Under the pieces are notes generated by a model. The model did not search any database. It saw only the letters and a program-made list of their open reading frames with translations, and was not told the DNA's origin. Both the position numbers and the translations under genes were made by a program. This document shows, one piece after another, positions 27,256-36,288 of a stretch of 64,000 nt of DNA. Positions within the stretch are counted from its first letter, which is position 1, and every line of letters starts with the position of its first letter. The stretch comes from Roseibium sp. HPY-6 (lineage in GTDB: Bacteria > Pseudomonadota > Alphaproteobacteria > Rhizobiales > Stappiaceae): the NCBI RefSeq assembly GCF_040530035.1, contig NZ_JBEWCD010000001.1, positions 1,240,001-1,304,000 on the forward strand. Reading direction: 5' to 3'.

Positions 27256-28353
27256 TCAGTCCCTGGCCTCCAGCCAGGTCCGTGCCGTCGCCATGTCTTT
27301 TGACAAAACGCCTTCGGCGAGCTTTTGACCGACCACCGCGCCAAACTTGTAACCATGCCCGGAGCATGCCGAGACGATGGTTGCCTTGTCCTCGGTGACC
27401 GCAAAGAAATGTTCGTCGGATGTGAACGTATAGGCGCAGGTCACAACGTCGTCGACGTGGTACTCCTCAATCCTGGAAAAAGGCCGCGAGAAGTGATTGC
27501 GCAGGGTCACGCCCTCGCCATCCTTTGGCGTCCTGTCCTGGTTCGGACCAGCCCGGTACTTGTGAATTCCGGCCCCGAACTTCAGTCCGGTGCCCGCCAC
27601 TGGCGGAAGAACATAGCCGTCGATCGGGCCGCCCGGATCAAGAATGGCAGGTGCCCGTTCCCAGGCTTCGCGAAGGTCTTCAGGGGGCGTGAGATAGACA
27701 ACGGCAGTGCGATAGGGTGTGAGGCTGACGCCAAGTTTGGGAAAGAGCCCAAGCGTCCAGGCACCGGCTGTGACGATCAGATGATCCGCGCACTGCGTGG
27801 TACCGTCGGCAAGCGTGACTGTCCCTGAAGAGGGGTCGACTGCCGTAACCTCTGAGTTTTCTCGTACGTCCGCACCGTTGTCGCGCAGCCAATTCCGCAG
27901 GTCCGCCGCTATCTTCTGGCACAGCAGCACACCGCCTTCCTCGCTCACCAGCCCATAGCGAATGGTCGCCGGATCGATGAAAGGAAAGCGGTCGGCAGTC
28001 TCCAGCGAGGTCATTTCGTCAAACGGATAGCCACCCTCGATCAGCCCGCGCCGGTACGTTTCGCCGCCGTCGTCTTCCGTCTGGGACAAGATCATGAAGC
28101 CTGTATCGACAAGATGCTTTTTGCCGATGTCGACCCACATTTCGTCCCAGGCCGCATAGGCGTCGCCGATCCGCCGCTGATAGCCCCCTTTCCCACCATA
28201 GGCGCGGCGAATGATGCGATGCTGATCGCCCGAGGCAGACAGGGGATTGGGGATCGGACCTTGTTCAAACAGCGTGACCGGGACGCCTTGTTTTGTGAGC
28301 CACCACGCAGTGGACAGACCGGAGATACCAGCGCCAACGACGATTATTGTCAT
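27256..28353 (-). CDS. FAD-dependent amine oxidase, sarcosine/N-methyltryptophan oxidase family
   Basis: 365 residues from ATG 28353 (AGGA box 8 bp upstream). The FAD-binding dinucleotide fold is at the N-terminus (IIVVGAGISGLSTAWWL). VVTCAYTFTSDEHF carries a Cys (about residue 306) at the place where monomeric sarcosine oxidases link FAD covalently, and ACSGHGYKFG is the C-terminal family motif. It would oxidise a secondary or N-methyl amine, releasing H2O2; the exact substrate is unknown. It is divergent from the D-threonine-aldolase-like gene across a 417-bp gap. Confidence 0.87.
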   Translation of the reverse strand: MTIIVVGAGISGLSTAWWLTKQGVPVTLFEQGPIPNPLSASGDQHRIIRRAYGGKGGYQRRIGDAYAAWDEMWVDIGKKHLVDTGFMILSQTEDDGGETYRRGLIEGGYPFDEMTSLETADRFPFIDPATIRYGLVSEEGGVLLCQKIAADLRNWLRDNGADVRENSEVTAVDPSSGTVTLADGTTQCADHLIVTAGAWTLGLFPKLGVSLTPYRTAVVYLTPPEDLREAWERAPAILDPGGPIDGYVLPPVAGTGLKFGAGIHKYRAGPNQDRTPKDGEGVTLRNHFSRPFSRIEEYHVDDVVTCAYTFTSDEHFFAVTEDKATIVSACSGHGYKFGAVVGQKLAEGVLSKDMATARTWLEARD

Positions 28354-28770
28354 GAAAAAATCCTGCCATGTTTTCAGGCAGATTAACCGGAGTATCGGAG
28401 TGTGCAAGTCGCTATCTGACACCAGATGCGAATGCCCGCCATACGCGTTTGCCGATACTCACATCTGGCTTTAAGGCGCTCACAAACTGCATGAAGGGCG
28501 GCACGGCTCACATGCGAACCACGGCCAGCGCACATTCAAAAAAGCATGTAAAATGAATGCAGTATGCGAAAGAGCGGAATCAGTTCAAAAACAAGCTCGA
28601 CTGTATTCTCACGTACGACTGGCGATCCGCTGGCGCGAATGAACAAATCGATCGGACATCTCTACACTTGCAGACAAAGTCGCTCCAGACCGGCCTTTCA
28701 AAGCGTCTTCGTGGCCTTTATCCTCACACCTTGCACCTGACGTCTGACGTTTCCACACCGAGGCACCGGC
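28354..28770. other. Divergent promoter region, FAD oxidase / D-threonine-aldolase-like gene
   Basis: No supported gene. Divergent transcription starts on both sides, but I could not locate a clear operator palindrome. Confidence 0.4.
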
Positions 28771-29829
28771 ATGATTTTTTCGACACTCGACACGCCTTCC
28801 GTTCTGATCGATCTGGATGTTGCCGAGGCCAATATCCACAAGTACCAGGCCTATTGCGACACGCACGGTCTGAAGCTGCGCCCGCATGTAAAGACACATA
28901 AACTCCCCGCGCTGGCAAAGTACCAGATAGCGCAAGGCGCTGTCGGCATTACCTGCCAGAAAATCAGCGAAGCCGAAGCCATGATTGCGGAAGGTGGCAT
29001 CGACGATGTTCTGATTACCTACAACATTTTGGGAGACGCAAAGACTGCACGCCTGCGCGCCCTTTCCGAAAAGGTCCGGCTTTCAGTTGTCGCCGACAGC
29101 AGCTTCGTTGCTGAAGGACTAAGCAAGGCCTTCATGGGTGCTTCCGAACCACTGGAAGTTCTGGTCGAGTGCAACACGGGGGCAGATCGCTGCGGCGTCG
29201 CGGCCCCGGCCGATGCTGCCGATCTCGCAAAGCGGATCTCTGATTTGCCTGGTCTGAATTTTGCCGGGCTGATGACTTTTCCCGCCTTTGGAGGTTTCGC
29301 TGAAGCGGCAGACTGGTTGGCCGAAGCCAAGGAGATGATCGAAGCTGAGGGTCTGGAGGTCCGGAAGGTTTCGTCTGGTGGCTCCCAGGACATGTGGCAG
29401 GCACATCTGGCAAAACCGGTCACCGAACACCGGATCGGCACCTATGTCTATAACGACCGTTCACTGGTTTCGCGTGGAAACTGCACCTGGCAGGAGTGCG
29501 CATTGACCGTTCTTGCGACCGTCGTCTCCGTACCGTCCGCAACCCACGCAATCATCGATGCCGGCTCGAAGGTCCTGACGAGCGATCTTTTCGGTCTCCA
29601 CGGTCACGGTCATGTGCTCGGCCGTAACGATCTCTCCATCGACCAACTCAGTGAAGAACACGGACGGCTTGTTTCTGACGGTCCGATCAGTCTTGCCGTT
29701 GGAGACCGGCTGCGGATCGTCCCTAACCACGCCTGCGTCGTGGCCAACATGCTGGATCAGGTCGAATGCGTCCGCGGAAATGAAATCATCGGACCTGTAC
29801 CTGTCGCGGCACGCGGTCAGGTCTGGTAG
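28771..29829 (+). CDS. D-threonine aldolase-like PLP enzyme
   Basis: 352 residues of the fold III (alanine racemase-like) aldolase family. The PLP lysine is in LRPHVKTHKLPALAKYQ. A metal-binding pair is suggested by VPNHACVVANM (His and Cys), as in D-threonine aldolase and D-threo-3-hydroxyaspartate dehydratase. It would split or dehydrate a beta-hydroxy-D-amino acid. A GAGG box precedes the ATG. The nearby FAD amine oxidase suggests a role in amino acid or amine catabolism. Confidence 0.87.
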   Translation: MIFSTLDTPSVLIDLDVAEANIHKYQAYCDTHGLKLRPHVKTHKLPALAKYQIAQGAVGITCQKISEAEAMIAEGGIDDVLITYNILGDAKTARLRALSEKVRLSVVADSSFVAEGLSKAFMGASEPLEVLVECNTGADRCGVAAPADAADLAKRISDLPGLNFAGLMTFPAFGGFAEAADWLAEAKEMIEAEGLEVRKVSSGGSQDMWQAHLAKPVTEHRIGTYVYNDRSLVSRGNCTWQECALTVLATVVSVPSATHAIIDAGSKVLTSDLFGLHGHGHVLGRNDLSIDQLSEEHGRLVSDGPISLAVGDRLRIVPNHACVVANMLDQVECVRGNEIIGPVPVAARGQVW

Positions 29830-30045
29830 CACAACGGTTCTCGGCTATTTCCGGCAAGCTTGTTGCTCAACAAACGTGGCAATGCGGCAAGGAATCTGAA
29901 CCACTGGACGCGAACCTCGCCTCCGCTTTCCCACGCTTCAATTTGCCACCATCGGGGCGACTTCATTTTTGGCGCAAAACCTGCTTGAAGACGCAACGGC
30001 CGGATAAGCGCATCCGGAGCGGTATTCAATGAGCGAGGGCTTGGT

Positions 30046-30735
30046 GTGTTGGACAACCAAAAGGACGATGAGACCGTTTCTTCACCGCAATTCCTGTCCG
30101 ACTATCCGGACTGGGGCTATTTGCTGAGGGAGTTGTACGAAGCCTACCGTTTCCTGTCTTCGGGCGGCAGCGACAAGATACGCGCGCACCAGCGTGCGGT
30201 CAGGGAAGCGATCGGCCGCGTCAACAAATCCAAAGCGGTTATCGATTTTGGTGTTCCCGCCCAAAAACCGGTCACGGCGCACTTGAAACGGGCATTGGAT
30301 GAAGGCCGCCTGGAACGAACGGCCCCTCTCATACGTGCCATCGAAAGCGTGCAAACTCAGCTGACCTGGCAATACGGTTATGAGAAAGTGCCAAGAGGCC
30401 TTGGCAAAAGCTATGCCTATGCAGAATTCTGCGGCCCGAATGGGCCGGTGCTGACAACGGAAGTTATTTTGGGCCTGGTCCTGTTTGCCCCGGGCTGCAT
30501 TTATCCGTCACATGCCCATAGCGGCATTTCGGAAAGCTACATCTGCCTGTCTGGGGCGGTCTCTGAAAATCACCAGGGCGTCTATGCACCTGGGTCGATG
30601 ATTTTCAATCCGCCGGAACACACACACAGGATCACGGTGTCCAAACTGGAACCTGCGCTTCTCGCCTATGCCTGGACCGGTCCACAGGACAAGCTCGCAA
30701 GCCAGAAGATGGTGTTCAGCCGCAAACGCAGCTGA
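30046..30735 (+). CDS. dddL: Dimethylsulfoniopropionate (DMSP) lyase, DddL-type cupin
   Basis: 229 residues, near the usual DddL length. The C-terminal cupin motif YPSHAHSGISESYICLSG has the two His and the Glu, with a second His in PPEHTHRITV; together these bind the metal. CGPNGPVLTTEVILGLVLFAPG and LLAYAWTGP match my memory of DddL proteins. DddL cleaves DMSP to dimethyl sulfide and acrylate. The start is GTG at 30046 with a GAGGG box 6 bp upstream. The family name rests on recalled motifs; another cupin with a related fold is possible. Confidence 0.8.
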   Translation: MLDNQKDDETVSSPQFLSDYPDWGYLLRELYEAYRFLSSGGSDKIRAHQRAVREAIGRVNKSKAVIDFGVPAQKPVTAHLKRALDEGRLERTAPLIRAIESVQTQLTWQYGYEKVPRGLGKSYAYAEFCGPNGPVLTTEVILGLVLFAPGCIYPSHAHSGISESYICLSGAVSENHQGVYAPGSMIFNPPEHTHRITVSKLEPALLAYAWTGPQDKLASQKMVFSRKRS

Positions 30736-30744
30736 ACACACGGA

Positions 30745-31593
30745 TCAGGCAGCCGCAGCGGACTTACGAAACTGGCGCTCGATCGTGACCTCCGATTTCT
30801 CCAATCGCCCCTCGGCGGAGATCCAGGCAGGTTCGCTGATCAGTTTCTCGCAGCACACACCAATTTCGGGAAAGGTGAGCCCCATGGAATGGGCAACCGC
30901 AACACGGTCACCAGGTTTTGGATTGAGGCCGCAGCAAACGTCCCGTGTGCCCATTTTCAGATGATGGGCGATATCCCATTCCAGAACAACGCCATTATGG
31001 CGTGTGACCACCCAGCAATGGGCATCTTCGCAGCACCCGTTCTTTTCTTCAGGGAAGAAGTATCCGGTAATGTAACCTGCCTCATATCCGGCCGCGCGCA
31101 GTGACGCGATCAGATAGGTATTGATGTCGACGCACGAGCCTTCTGTCAGCCCGCATGCAAGGTAAGGGACTTCTTCGCAGCCATCGTTGAAGCGTCGTTC
31201 AGGATGGCCATACCGGAATTTTTCAGCGGCGGCATTGACCAGCGCCTGGATTGCCGCATGACCGTCCGGCTGTGTTTCGGCAATGTTGATCGCGTCGAAG
31301 ACAAGCTGCTCAGCTGCCAGTGTAAACTTGTTCCTGTGCGGCTCGAAAAGAGCGTCCGGGTAACCCGGCCCGCCTTCCAGGAAGGAGTAAGATACCTCGA
31401 CCGGTTGTCCAGTTTCCGGTGTTACCACGGCAACGAGCTGACCGGTTGTGCTTTCACCGGTGAGGGCAAAAGCGCCGCCGGTGACGTTGAAATGAACCGG
31501 CATTTCATGCGGCGTTGGCAGCCCGACAGGAACAAGCAGTTTTCGCGTCGCGTCCTGATGGGGTTCGACCCTTATTGAGACATCTGTGTGCAT
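30745..31593 (-). CDS. Transglutaminase-like domain protein in an ArsR operon
   Basis: 282 residues from ATG 31593 (AAGGA box upstream). The catalytic triad of the transglutaminase/papain-like fold can be placed: Cys in EGSCVDINTYLIASL, His in CEDAHCWVV and Asp in VVLEWDIAHH. Cys pairs recur (NGCCEDA, DVCCGLN, GVCCEKL), which is unusual and could reflect metal or thiol chemistry. It begins 10 bp after the permease gene, so it belongs to the ArsR-controlled operon. No signal peptide. Function unknown. Confidence 0.82.
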   Translation of the reverse strand: MHTDVSIRVEPHQDATRKLLVPVGLPTPHEMPVHFNVTGGAFALTGESTTGQLVAVVTPETGQPVEVSYSFLEGGPGYPDALFEPHRNKFTLAAEQLVFDAINIAETQPDGHAAIQALVNAAAEKFRYGHPERRFNDGCEEVPYLACGLTEGSCVDINTYLIASLRAAGYEAGYITGYFFPEEKNGCCEDAHCWVVTRHNGVVLEWDIAHHLKMGTRDVCCGLNPKPGDRVAVAHSMGLTFPEIGVCCEKLISEPAWISAEGRLEKSEVTIERQFRKSAAAA

Positions 31594-31603
31594 GCCACAA
31601 TCC

Positions 31604-32719
31604 TTAAATGACAATCTGAAAGATGAGGCCGGAGAGTACCGCGCCCACGAAACCAAGGCCGAGATAGGTTGCGAAAACCTGAGGTTTTACCAGCGACCAG
31701 ACTGCTGCCATAGCTGGTATGGAGCTCACTGCGCCGGCAATCATGAAGGCCATGGCAGCACCGGCACTCATGCCCTGGTCCATCAGGCCTGCCAGGAGCG
31801 GCGGCGCGACGTAGCTGTTGAGATAGGCCGGCATGCCGACAAGTGCGGAGATCGTGATTGACCCGATTCCCTCACCGCCGACAACACCGGCGATGAGGCT
31901 GGCCGGCACATAAGTCACAAGCGCCGCTTCCAGCACATAAGCCAGAGCAAGCCACTTCACCAGGAAGAACGCATTTGCCTTTAGCTCTGCGCGGAACTTC
32001 TCTTTGCGCTCTGCCTCGCTCCAGAATTTCCAGACAGGCCGGCCCGTTTGTGGGGAAGCACCGCAACCGCATCCACTGGCCGACGACCCGATCTTGACAG
32101 GATTGGAAAATGTGCCGGTTTTGCGCAGCAGGGAGACAAGGAAGCCGCCAAACAGACCCAACGCGACGGCAAACACGGCCTTACCGATCGCAAAAGACCA
32201 CCCCAAGGCACCGGCGGTTATGAGCAGTGTCGGCGGATCAATCAGTGGGGACGACAGCCAGAAAGCCATGATTGCCGAAAGCGGTGCGCCAACGGCCAGC
32301 AGCCCGGCAATGAACGGGATGACCTCGCAGGAGCAAAAAGGTGCCAGACCACCGAACAGCGCCGCCAGGAAGATGGCCTGTGTTTCGCGTCCTTCGAACG
32401 CGCGCCCGACATAGGCCTCCGCACCCGCCGCCTTAAGCCAGGCAATCAGGGCAACGGCGAAGGCGATGTAAGGCAAGGTGCCCAGGAAAGCCTTGACCGC
32501 AAAGCTTACAAAAGGAACGAATTGGACCTGATCGAACAGGAGCACAATCAGGGGTCCACCAAGGACGATGGCCCAGGTTGACAAGATGTAGTCTTTGCCC
32601 GGGAAGGCCCTCCAGGTCCACCTGGGGTCCGGTGCGTCGCAGCATGCGGTTTTTGGTGCGCAGCAGCTCGCAGCACCTCCGTCCTGTTCAAGTTCAATGC
32701 GTTCAATCGTGTCTGACAT
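31604..32719 (-). CDS. Permease of the ArsP/DUF318 type
   Basis: 371 residues from ATG 32719. The N-terminus is Cys-rich (ASCCAPKTACCDAPDP), then two blocks of hydrophobic helices with the diagnostic FCSCEVIPF motif in the first and a GMPAYLNSYVAPPL segment in the second, separated by a cytoplasmic loop with another Cys cluster (SGCGCG). Family members export organoarsenicals or other toxic ions; the Cys motifs suggest a thiophilic metal(loid). It follows arsR by 26 bp and precedes the transglutaminase gene. Confidence 0.87.
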   Translation of the reverse strand: MSDTIERIELEQDGGAASCCAPKTACCDAPDPRWTWRAFPGKDYILSTWAIVLGGPLIVLLFDQVQFVPFVSFAVKAFLGTLPYIAFAVALIAWLKAAGAEAYVGRAFEGRETQAIFLAALFGGLAPFCSCEVIPFIAGLLAVGAPLSAIMAFWLSSPLIDPPTLLITAGALGWSFAIGKAVFAVALGLFGGFLVSLLRKTGTFSNPVKIGSSASGCGCGASPQTGRPVWKFWSEAERKEKFRAELKANAFFLVKWLALAYVLEAALVTYVPASLIAGVVGGEGIGSITISALVGMPAYLNSYVAPPLLAGLMDQGMSAGAAMAFMIAGAVSSIPAMAAVWSLVKPQVFATYLGLGFVGAVLSGLIFQIVI

Positions 32720-32745
32720 GTGCATCCATCCTTGATGGGACAGGC

Positions 32746-33042
32746 CTAGCAGCCGCCCTCGTCCACACAGCATTCCTTGAGGATGTATCCGGCCAGGCCT
32801 TCCAGGTGATCGAACGCGGCACGGTTGATCACCGAGCGCCCGTCCTTTTCCTGAATGACAAGGCCGGCGGAAGACAGAAACTTCAAGTGATGTGCGAGTG
32901 TCGACGCAGCCATGCCGGTGCGGGATTGGATGTCTCCAACCGTCAGACCCTTATGTCCGGCTTTCACCAATGTGAGCACAACTTGCAACCGGGCCTCGGA
33001 ACCCAGCGCGGCAAACCCTTGAGCAGCTTCTTCCAGAACCAT
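32746..33042 (-). CDS. ArsR/SmtB family repressor
   Basis: 98 residues from ATG 33042; an in-frame TTG at 33057 lies within the operator. The winged helix is clear (LTVGDIQSRTGMAASTLAHHLKFLSSAGLV). The C-terminus holds the Cys cluster KECCVDEGGC, like the C-terminal arsenite site of the AfArsR type. It probably represses its own operon (permease and transglutaminase) until it binds As(III) or a similar metal. A palindrome at 33057-33080 sits just upstream of its start. Confidence 0.9.
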   Translation of the reverse strand: MVLEEAAQGFAALGSEARLQVVLTLVKAGHKGLTVGDIQSRTGMAASTLAHHLKFLSSAGLVIQEKDGRSVINRAAFDHLEGLAGYILKECCVDEGGC

Positions 33043-33056
33043 TCTCGATCCATCCA

Positions 33057-33080
33057 ATATAACTATATTTCTAGTTATAT
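33057..33080. promoter_or_regulatory. ArsR operator palindrome
   Basis: Perfect 9-bp inverted repeat ATATAACTA / TAGTTATAT with a 6-bp spacer, 15 bp upstream of the arsR start. Size and symmetry fit an ArsR dimer site. Confidence 0.7.
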
Positions 33081-33137
33081 AGTTTCTTTTAAGCTGTCAA
33101 GACCGATCGGCTCCATGCCGCTGCATCTGCTGTTTAT

Positions 33138-33944
33138 TCAGAAATTGAAGACCAGGCCGACCAGAGGCCCATGGGTGATAGTGTCATACTGGAAGTTCCG
33201 GATGCCGGACTTGTCGTTGTCAAAATCAACCGCTGTTGCCTTGTAGTGAAGCTGCAGGGCCACGCTGTCGTTGAAGTGGTAGCCAACGCCGCCCTGAGCA
33301 CCCCAGGTAAAGTCGGAGGCGAAACCAAAGTTGAACCCGCCGATGTTGCCCGTACCATAAAGGGACCACTTGTCGTTCAGGAACACCTGCCCCCTCAGGC
33401 CGATGACCGGGTCAGCCCAGGCTTCATCCAGCGTCGTCGAAAAACTGTTGCCGGGCACCGATGCGGAGACATCGATCTGGTTGTACCAAACGCGCGCACC
33501 TGCATAGGCTTCTGCCCATGCGCGCTCTGAACGATAGAACCGGTAGCCAAAGAACAATTCGCTGATCAGCTGTTTGAAACCGGCGTTCACCGATCCACCT
33601 ACGGCGGGAAAGGTTCTGTCGTCGCCAAGATCCATATAGGCAATATCGAAAACGGCCCCGAAGCGATCATCATAAAGAACCTCGAAGTGGCCCATTCCGC
33701 CAAATTTCAGGTTCTTGAAAATGTTGCTGGGGGATACGTCCAACTCGGTTGCTGGAAGACGGCCGATTTCAGTGTGACCCTGGATCGTCGGCGCAATGAG
33801 ATAGGGCGCAACGATAAACTTCCAGCGTTTCTCGACAATCTGAGAAGGCGCTGGCTCGATCGGTTGGGTAGTATAGAGGTCGGCCGACAAGGCACTGGTG
33901 GCGAAAAGGAAGGAACACAACGCTCCGACCAGAAACGATTTCAT
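33138..33944 (-). CDS. Outer membrane beta-barrel protein
   Basis: 268 residues with a cleavable signal peptide (about 1-20, ending ATSALSA). The remainder alternates polar and aromatic/hydrophobic residues and ends in GPLVGLVFNF, a C-terminal Phe typical of outer-membrane barrels. Short repeated strand pairs such as VYDDRFGAVFDIAYMDLG-like segments support about eight to ten strands. It looks like the OmpA/OmpW-like small barrels; the ligand is unknown. Confidence 0.8.
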   Translation of the reverse strand: MKSFLVGALCSFLFATSALSADLYTTQPIEPAPSQIVEKRWKFIVAPYLIAPTIQGHTEIGRLPATELDVSPSNIFKNLKFGGMGHFEVLYDDRFGAVFDIAYMDLGDDRTFPAVGGSVNAGFKQLISELFFGYRFYRSERAWAEAYAGARVWYNQIDVSASVPGNSFSTTLDEAWADPVIGLRGQVFLNDKWSLYGTGNIGGFNFGFASDFTWGAQGGVGYHFNDSVALQLHYKATAVDFDNDKSGIRNFQYDTITHGPLVGLVFNF

Positions 33945-34123
33945 GCCATTCTCCAGTACCGACCAGTTGTCTACACGACCTTATGCCTACGGCACCATAT
34001 GACAACAAAACAGTTACAAACAGCAAAACGCAGCATTGCAAAGGTGAACTGATACACTTTTGCCACACTTGCCTTGCTTGTTCTGCGGAGAGCCTTGTCC
34101 ATTTGCCCTGCGGCGCCGTGCGC

Positions 34124-34930
34124 TCAACCGGCTTTTGAAACCAGTCCCTCGACCGCTTTCATCAGCTTCGCAGTTTTGGTGTCACTCAATCCGTCCGGGT
34201 GCGGGTCTGAAAATCTCCCGCCATCATTGTCGAAATACTTGCCGGTTGCATTCGCGAACATATCCGAAAGAGCTGCACGCAGGAGAATATCGACGCCGAT
34301 ACCCAGATCTTTTCCCGAAACACCAAACCCCTCCTTTACCATCTTGCTTGCCAGCAAGGACCCCGGATTGACCGCGACGACGACAGGTCCTTCCGCGCCC
34401 AGGACACCGGCCAGGAAACGCGTCCACATGGTCAGCGCCAACTTGCTTTGAGCATAAGCATCCATCGGCGAAAGACGCACCTGTCCCTCAAGTGCATCCA
34501 GGCTGACCGGGGCTTGGGCGGCTGACGACAGATTGACCACACGGCTGCTACCGTCCATGAGCGGCAACAATTCCCGTGTCAGCAGATAGGGCGCCAGAAG
34601 ATTGACAACGAAGCGAATGTCCAGTCCGTCGTCCGTAAGCTCGACCGGTGTGCGAAAGATGCCGGCATTGTTGATCAGGACGTCGATCCTTTCATGACGT
34701 TTCCGGATCTCCGCCGCCATGCGGGTAACTTCGGCGAGCTTTGAAAAGTCGGATTGGAATGCCTCAACGTCTGCGCTTGACGGGATCTTCAGAAGGTCGG
34801 CTTTTGCGGCTTCGAGCTTTTGCAGGTTCCGCCCGTGTAGCAGCACGGTGTGTCCCTTTTCCCGCAAGGCTTTCGCTGTTTCAAGACCGATTCCGTCTGT
34901 CGATCCTGTCACCAAAATGGTCATGCTCAT
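34124..34930 (-). CDS. SDR family NAD(P)-dependent oxidoreductase
   Basis: 268 residues. Cofactor loop TGSTDGIGLETAKAL, the NNAG motif (LINNAGIFRTPVE), active-site Ser in RVVNLSSAAQAP and the Y-x3-K pair in DAYAQSKLAL are all present, as in retinol dehydrogenase-like SDRs. Substrate unknown. A second ATG two codons downstream is an alternative start. Confidence 0.88.
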   Translation of the reverse strand: MSMTILVTGSTDGIGLETAKALREKGHTVLLHGRNLQKLEAAKADLLKIPSSADVEAFQSDFSKLAEVTRMAAEIRKRHERIDVLINNAGIFRTPVELTDDGLDIRFVVNLLAPYLLTRELLPLMDGSSRVVNLSSAAQAPVSLDALEGQVRLSPMDAYAQSKLALTMWTRFLAGVLGAEGPVVVAVNPGSLLASKMVKEGFGVSGKDLGIGVDILLRAALSDMFANATGKYFDNDGGRFSDPHPDGLSDTKTAKLMKAVEGLVSKAG

Positions 34931-35004
34931 TTGACTTTTCCCGTGCCGTTCATTGCGTGACCGCCCCGCTTGCCTGAGGGACGGTCAAACGCTGGTCATG
35001 TCAA

Positions 35005-35307
35005 TCAGGCGAGGTCATCCTTGCCTTCGATCAGGAAATGAAAGCTGTTCGACCCGGCGGTACGGGCTTTCAGATGCGGTGCGTATTCCGCGTCGTTCAT
35101 GAAATTCATGGCAGCTTCCCTCGACGGCCACGCAATCACGATACGCAGAGCCGCATCGTCCTTATCGCCTTCGACCTGCTCATGAGAAGCGGTCCGCGCC
35201 AGATACTTGCCGCCGTATTGTGCCACCAGTTTGTTTGCCGGGCCTATGTAGTCCGGAATCCAGTCCTCAGAGGTCGGCGTTACGGCGAGTACGGAATAGT
35301 AGGTCAT
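35005..35307 (-). CDS. DUF1330 domain-containing protein
   Basis: 100 residues with the small ferredoxin-like alpha/beta fold of DUF1330/dimeric barrel proteins: YYSVLAVTPTSEDWIPDYIGPANKLV, GGKYLARTASHEQVEGD and RIVIAWPSREAAMNFMND. These small proteins form dimers and their role is unknown. It ends 75 bp from the SDR gene start on the same strand and may be co-transcribed with it. Confidence 0.8.
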   Translation of the reverse strand: MTYYSVLAVTPTSEDWIPDYIGPANKLVAQYGGKYLARTASHEQVEGDKDDAALRIVIAWPSREAAMNFMNDAEYAPHLKARTAGSNSFHFLIEGKDDLA

Positions 35308-35736
35308 TTTCTGTATCCAGTCGTTTGAGAAGAAATGAATGCTGCCAAGCCGTCAGCGGGCAAAGCCGTCGAGCGTGTCACGCACGCAATTCTTGAGACT
35401 TGTTTCCACGATCCAACCAATCTTCTCGAAGATCGAATGTACCTCGTTTGCCCGTTACGACATTGTTTCAGCGTCGGCACGAGGTAAGATAGCTATGCAG
35501 TTTCCAACATAAACTGGCAAAACAGGATTTTATAATTCGGGAATCAAATATAATAGAAATAAGAACTTTCGGGTGGAACGGCGCTCCTCTTGTCGAAAAA
35601 ACCGATCACACAGGTGCGGGAGATGAATTCGCAGCCTTGCTCCACCCGTTCAGTTGTGAGCTTTCGCCTTTGCAGCCTCTTCCAACCGGATCGGGTCAGC
35701 GGTACCTTCCGATGAACGCCGGTTTTGCCGCCTGTC
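35308..35736. other. Gap between DUF1330 and DUF6428 genes
   Basis: AT-rich around 35500-35570, GC-rich beyond. Open frames on both strands at 35544-35987 are mutually overlapping and show no recognisable domain. No RNA or terminator was found. Confidence 0.4.
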
Positions 35737-36210
35737 TCAGGCGCAACACGATGGAGACGCTGACGATCCGCAGCATCCGGCTGTTCCGGATTTTGCAATG
35801 TGTTCCTGTGCCGGTTTGCAATAGGCGCGAATTTCATTCAATCCGACGCCGACCATATCACCGCGCAAGACCGGCTCTGACACATCATAGATCCTCATAC
35901 CCTTGTTTTCATGTGCGAATTCCACATGCAGAAGACTGTCGCCAAGACCCTGCACCTTCTCAACGCTTTGCCTTAGGATGGCGGTGAATTTCCCGACTTT
36001 CATATGTCCCCCGCCCTGCCCGTCAAGCAGTTGCAACGTCGCTTCCGTCCAGGAAGACTGCCGGGCACCGCAATCAATTCCGTTTATGTTCGCAAGCTTG
36101 AACTCCGTCACATGGTAGCCGTCTCCGATGTCGCCTCCCTCTGTCTGAAACACGAGCGGGAGGTCGCCTGGCATGGCCTGCAATGCTTGGAGCAGTTCAG
36201 TTGGCGTCAT
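35737..36210 (-). CDS. DUF6428 family protein, partner of ArsR
   Basis: 157 residues. An N-terminal ALQAMPGDLPLVFQTEGGDIGDGYHVTEFK segment and the C-terminal GCCGSSASPSCCA Cys cluster fit a small protein seen beside ArsR-type repressors in alphaproteobacteria; its function is unknown. It is divergent from the arsR-like gene at 36289, with two operator-like palindromes in the 78-bp gap. The family name is from memory. Confidence 0.72.
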   Translation of the reverse strand: MTPTELLQALQAMPGDLPLVFQTEGGDIGDGYHVTEFKLANINGIDCGARQSSWTEATLQLLDGQGGGHMKVGKFTAILRQSVEKVQGLGDSLLHVEFAHENKGMRIYDVSEPVLRGDMVGVGLNEIRAYCKPAQEHIAKSGTAGCCGSSASPSCCA

Positions 36211-36224
36211 GGTTCTTGCCTTTC

Positions 36225-36244
36225 ATTTCAACTTTCCTTGAAAT
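36225..36244. promoter_or_regulatory. Operator-like palindrome 1 of the ArsR/DUF6428 pair
   Basis: ATTTCAA-N6-TTGAAAT, perfect 7-bp arms with the same 6-bp spacer as site 2; 14 bp upstream of the DUF6428 start. Confidence 0.65.
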
Positions 36245-36268
36245 AAAATCAAACACAGATTCGATTCC

Positions 36269-36288
36269 ATTTCAAGAAAGTTTGAAAT
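36269..36288. promoter_or_regulatory. Operator-like palindrome 2 of the ArsR/DUF6428 pair
   Basis: ATTTCAA-N6-TTGAAAT with arms identical to site 1, centred 44 bp away and ending directly before the arsR start codon at 36289. Confidence 0.65.

Noticed and set aside
35544..35987. Overlapping open frames on both strands near the DUF6428 gene
   Set aside because: They overlap the DUF6428 coding sequence in part and have no family features.
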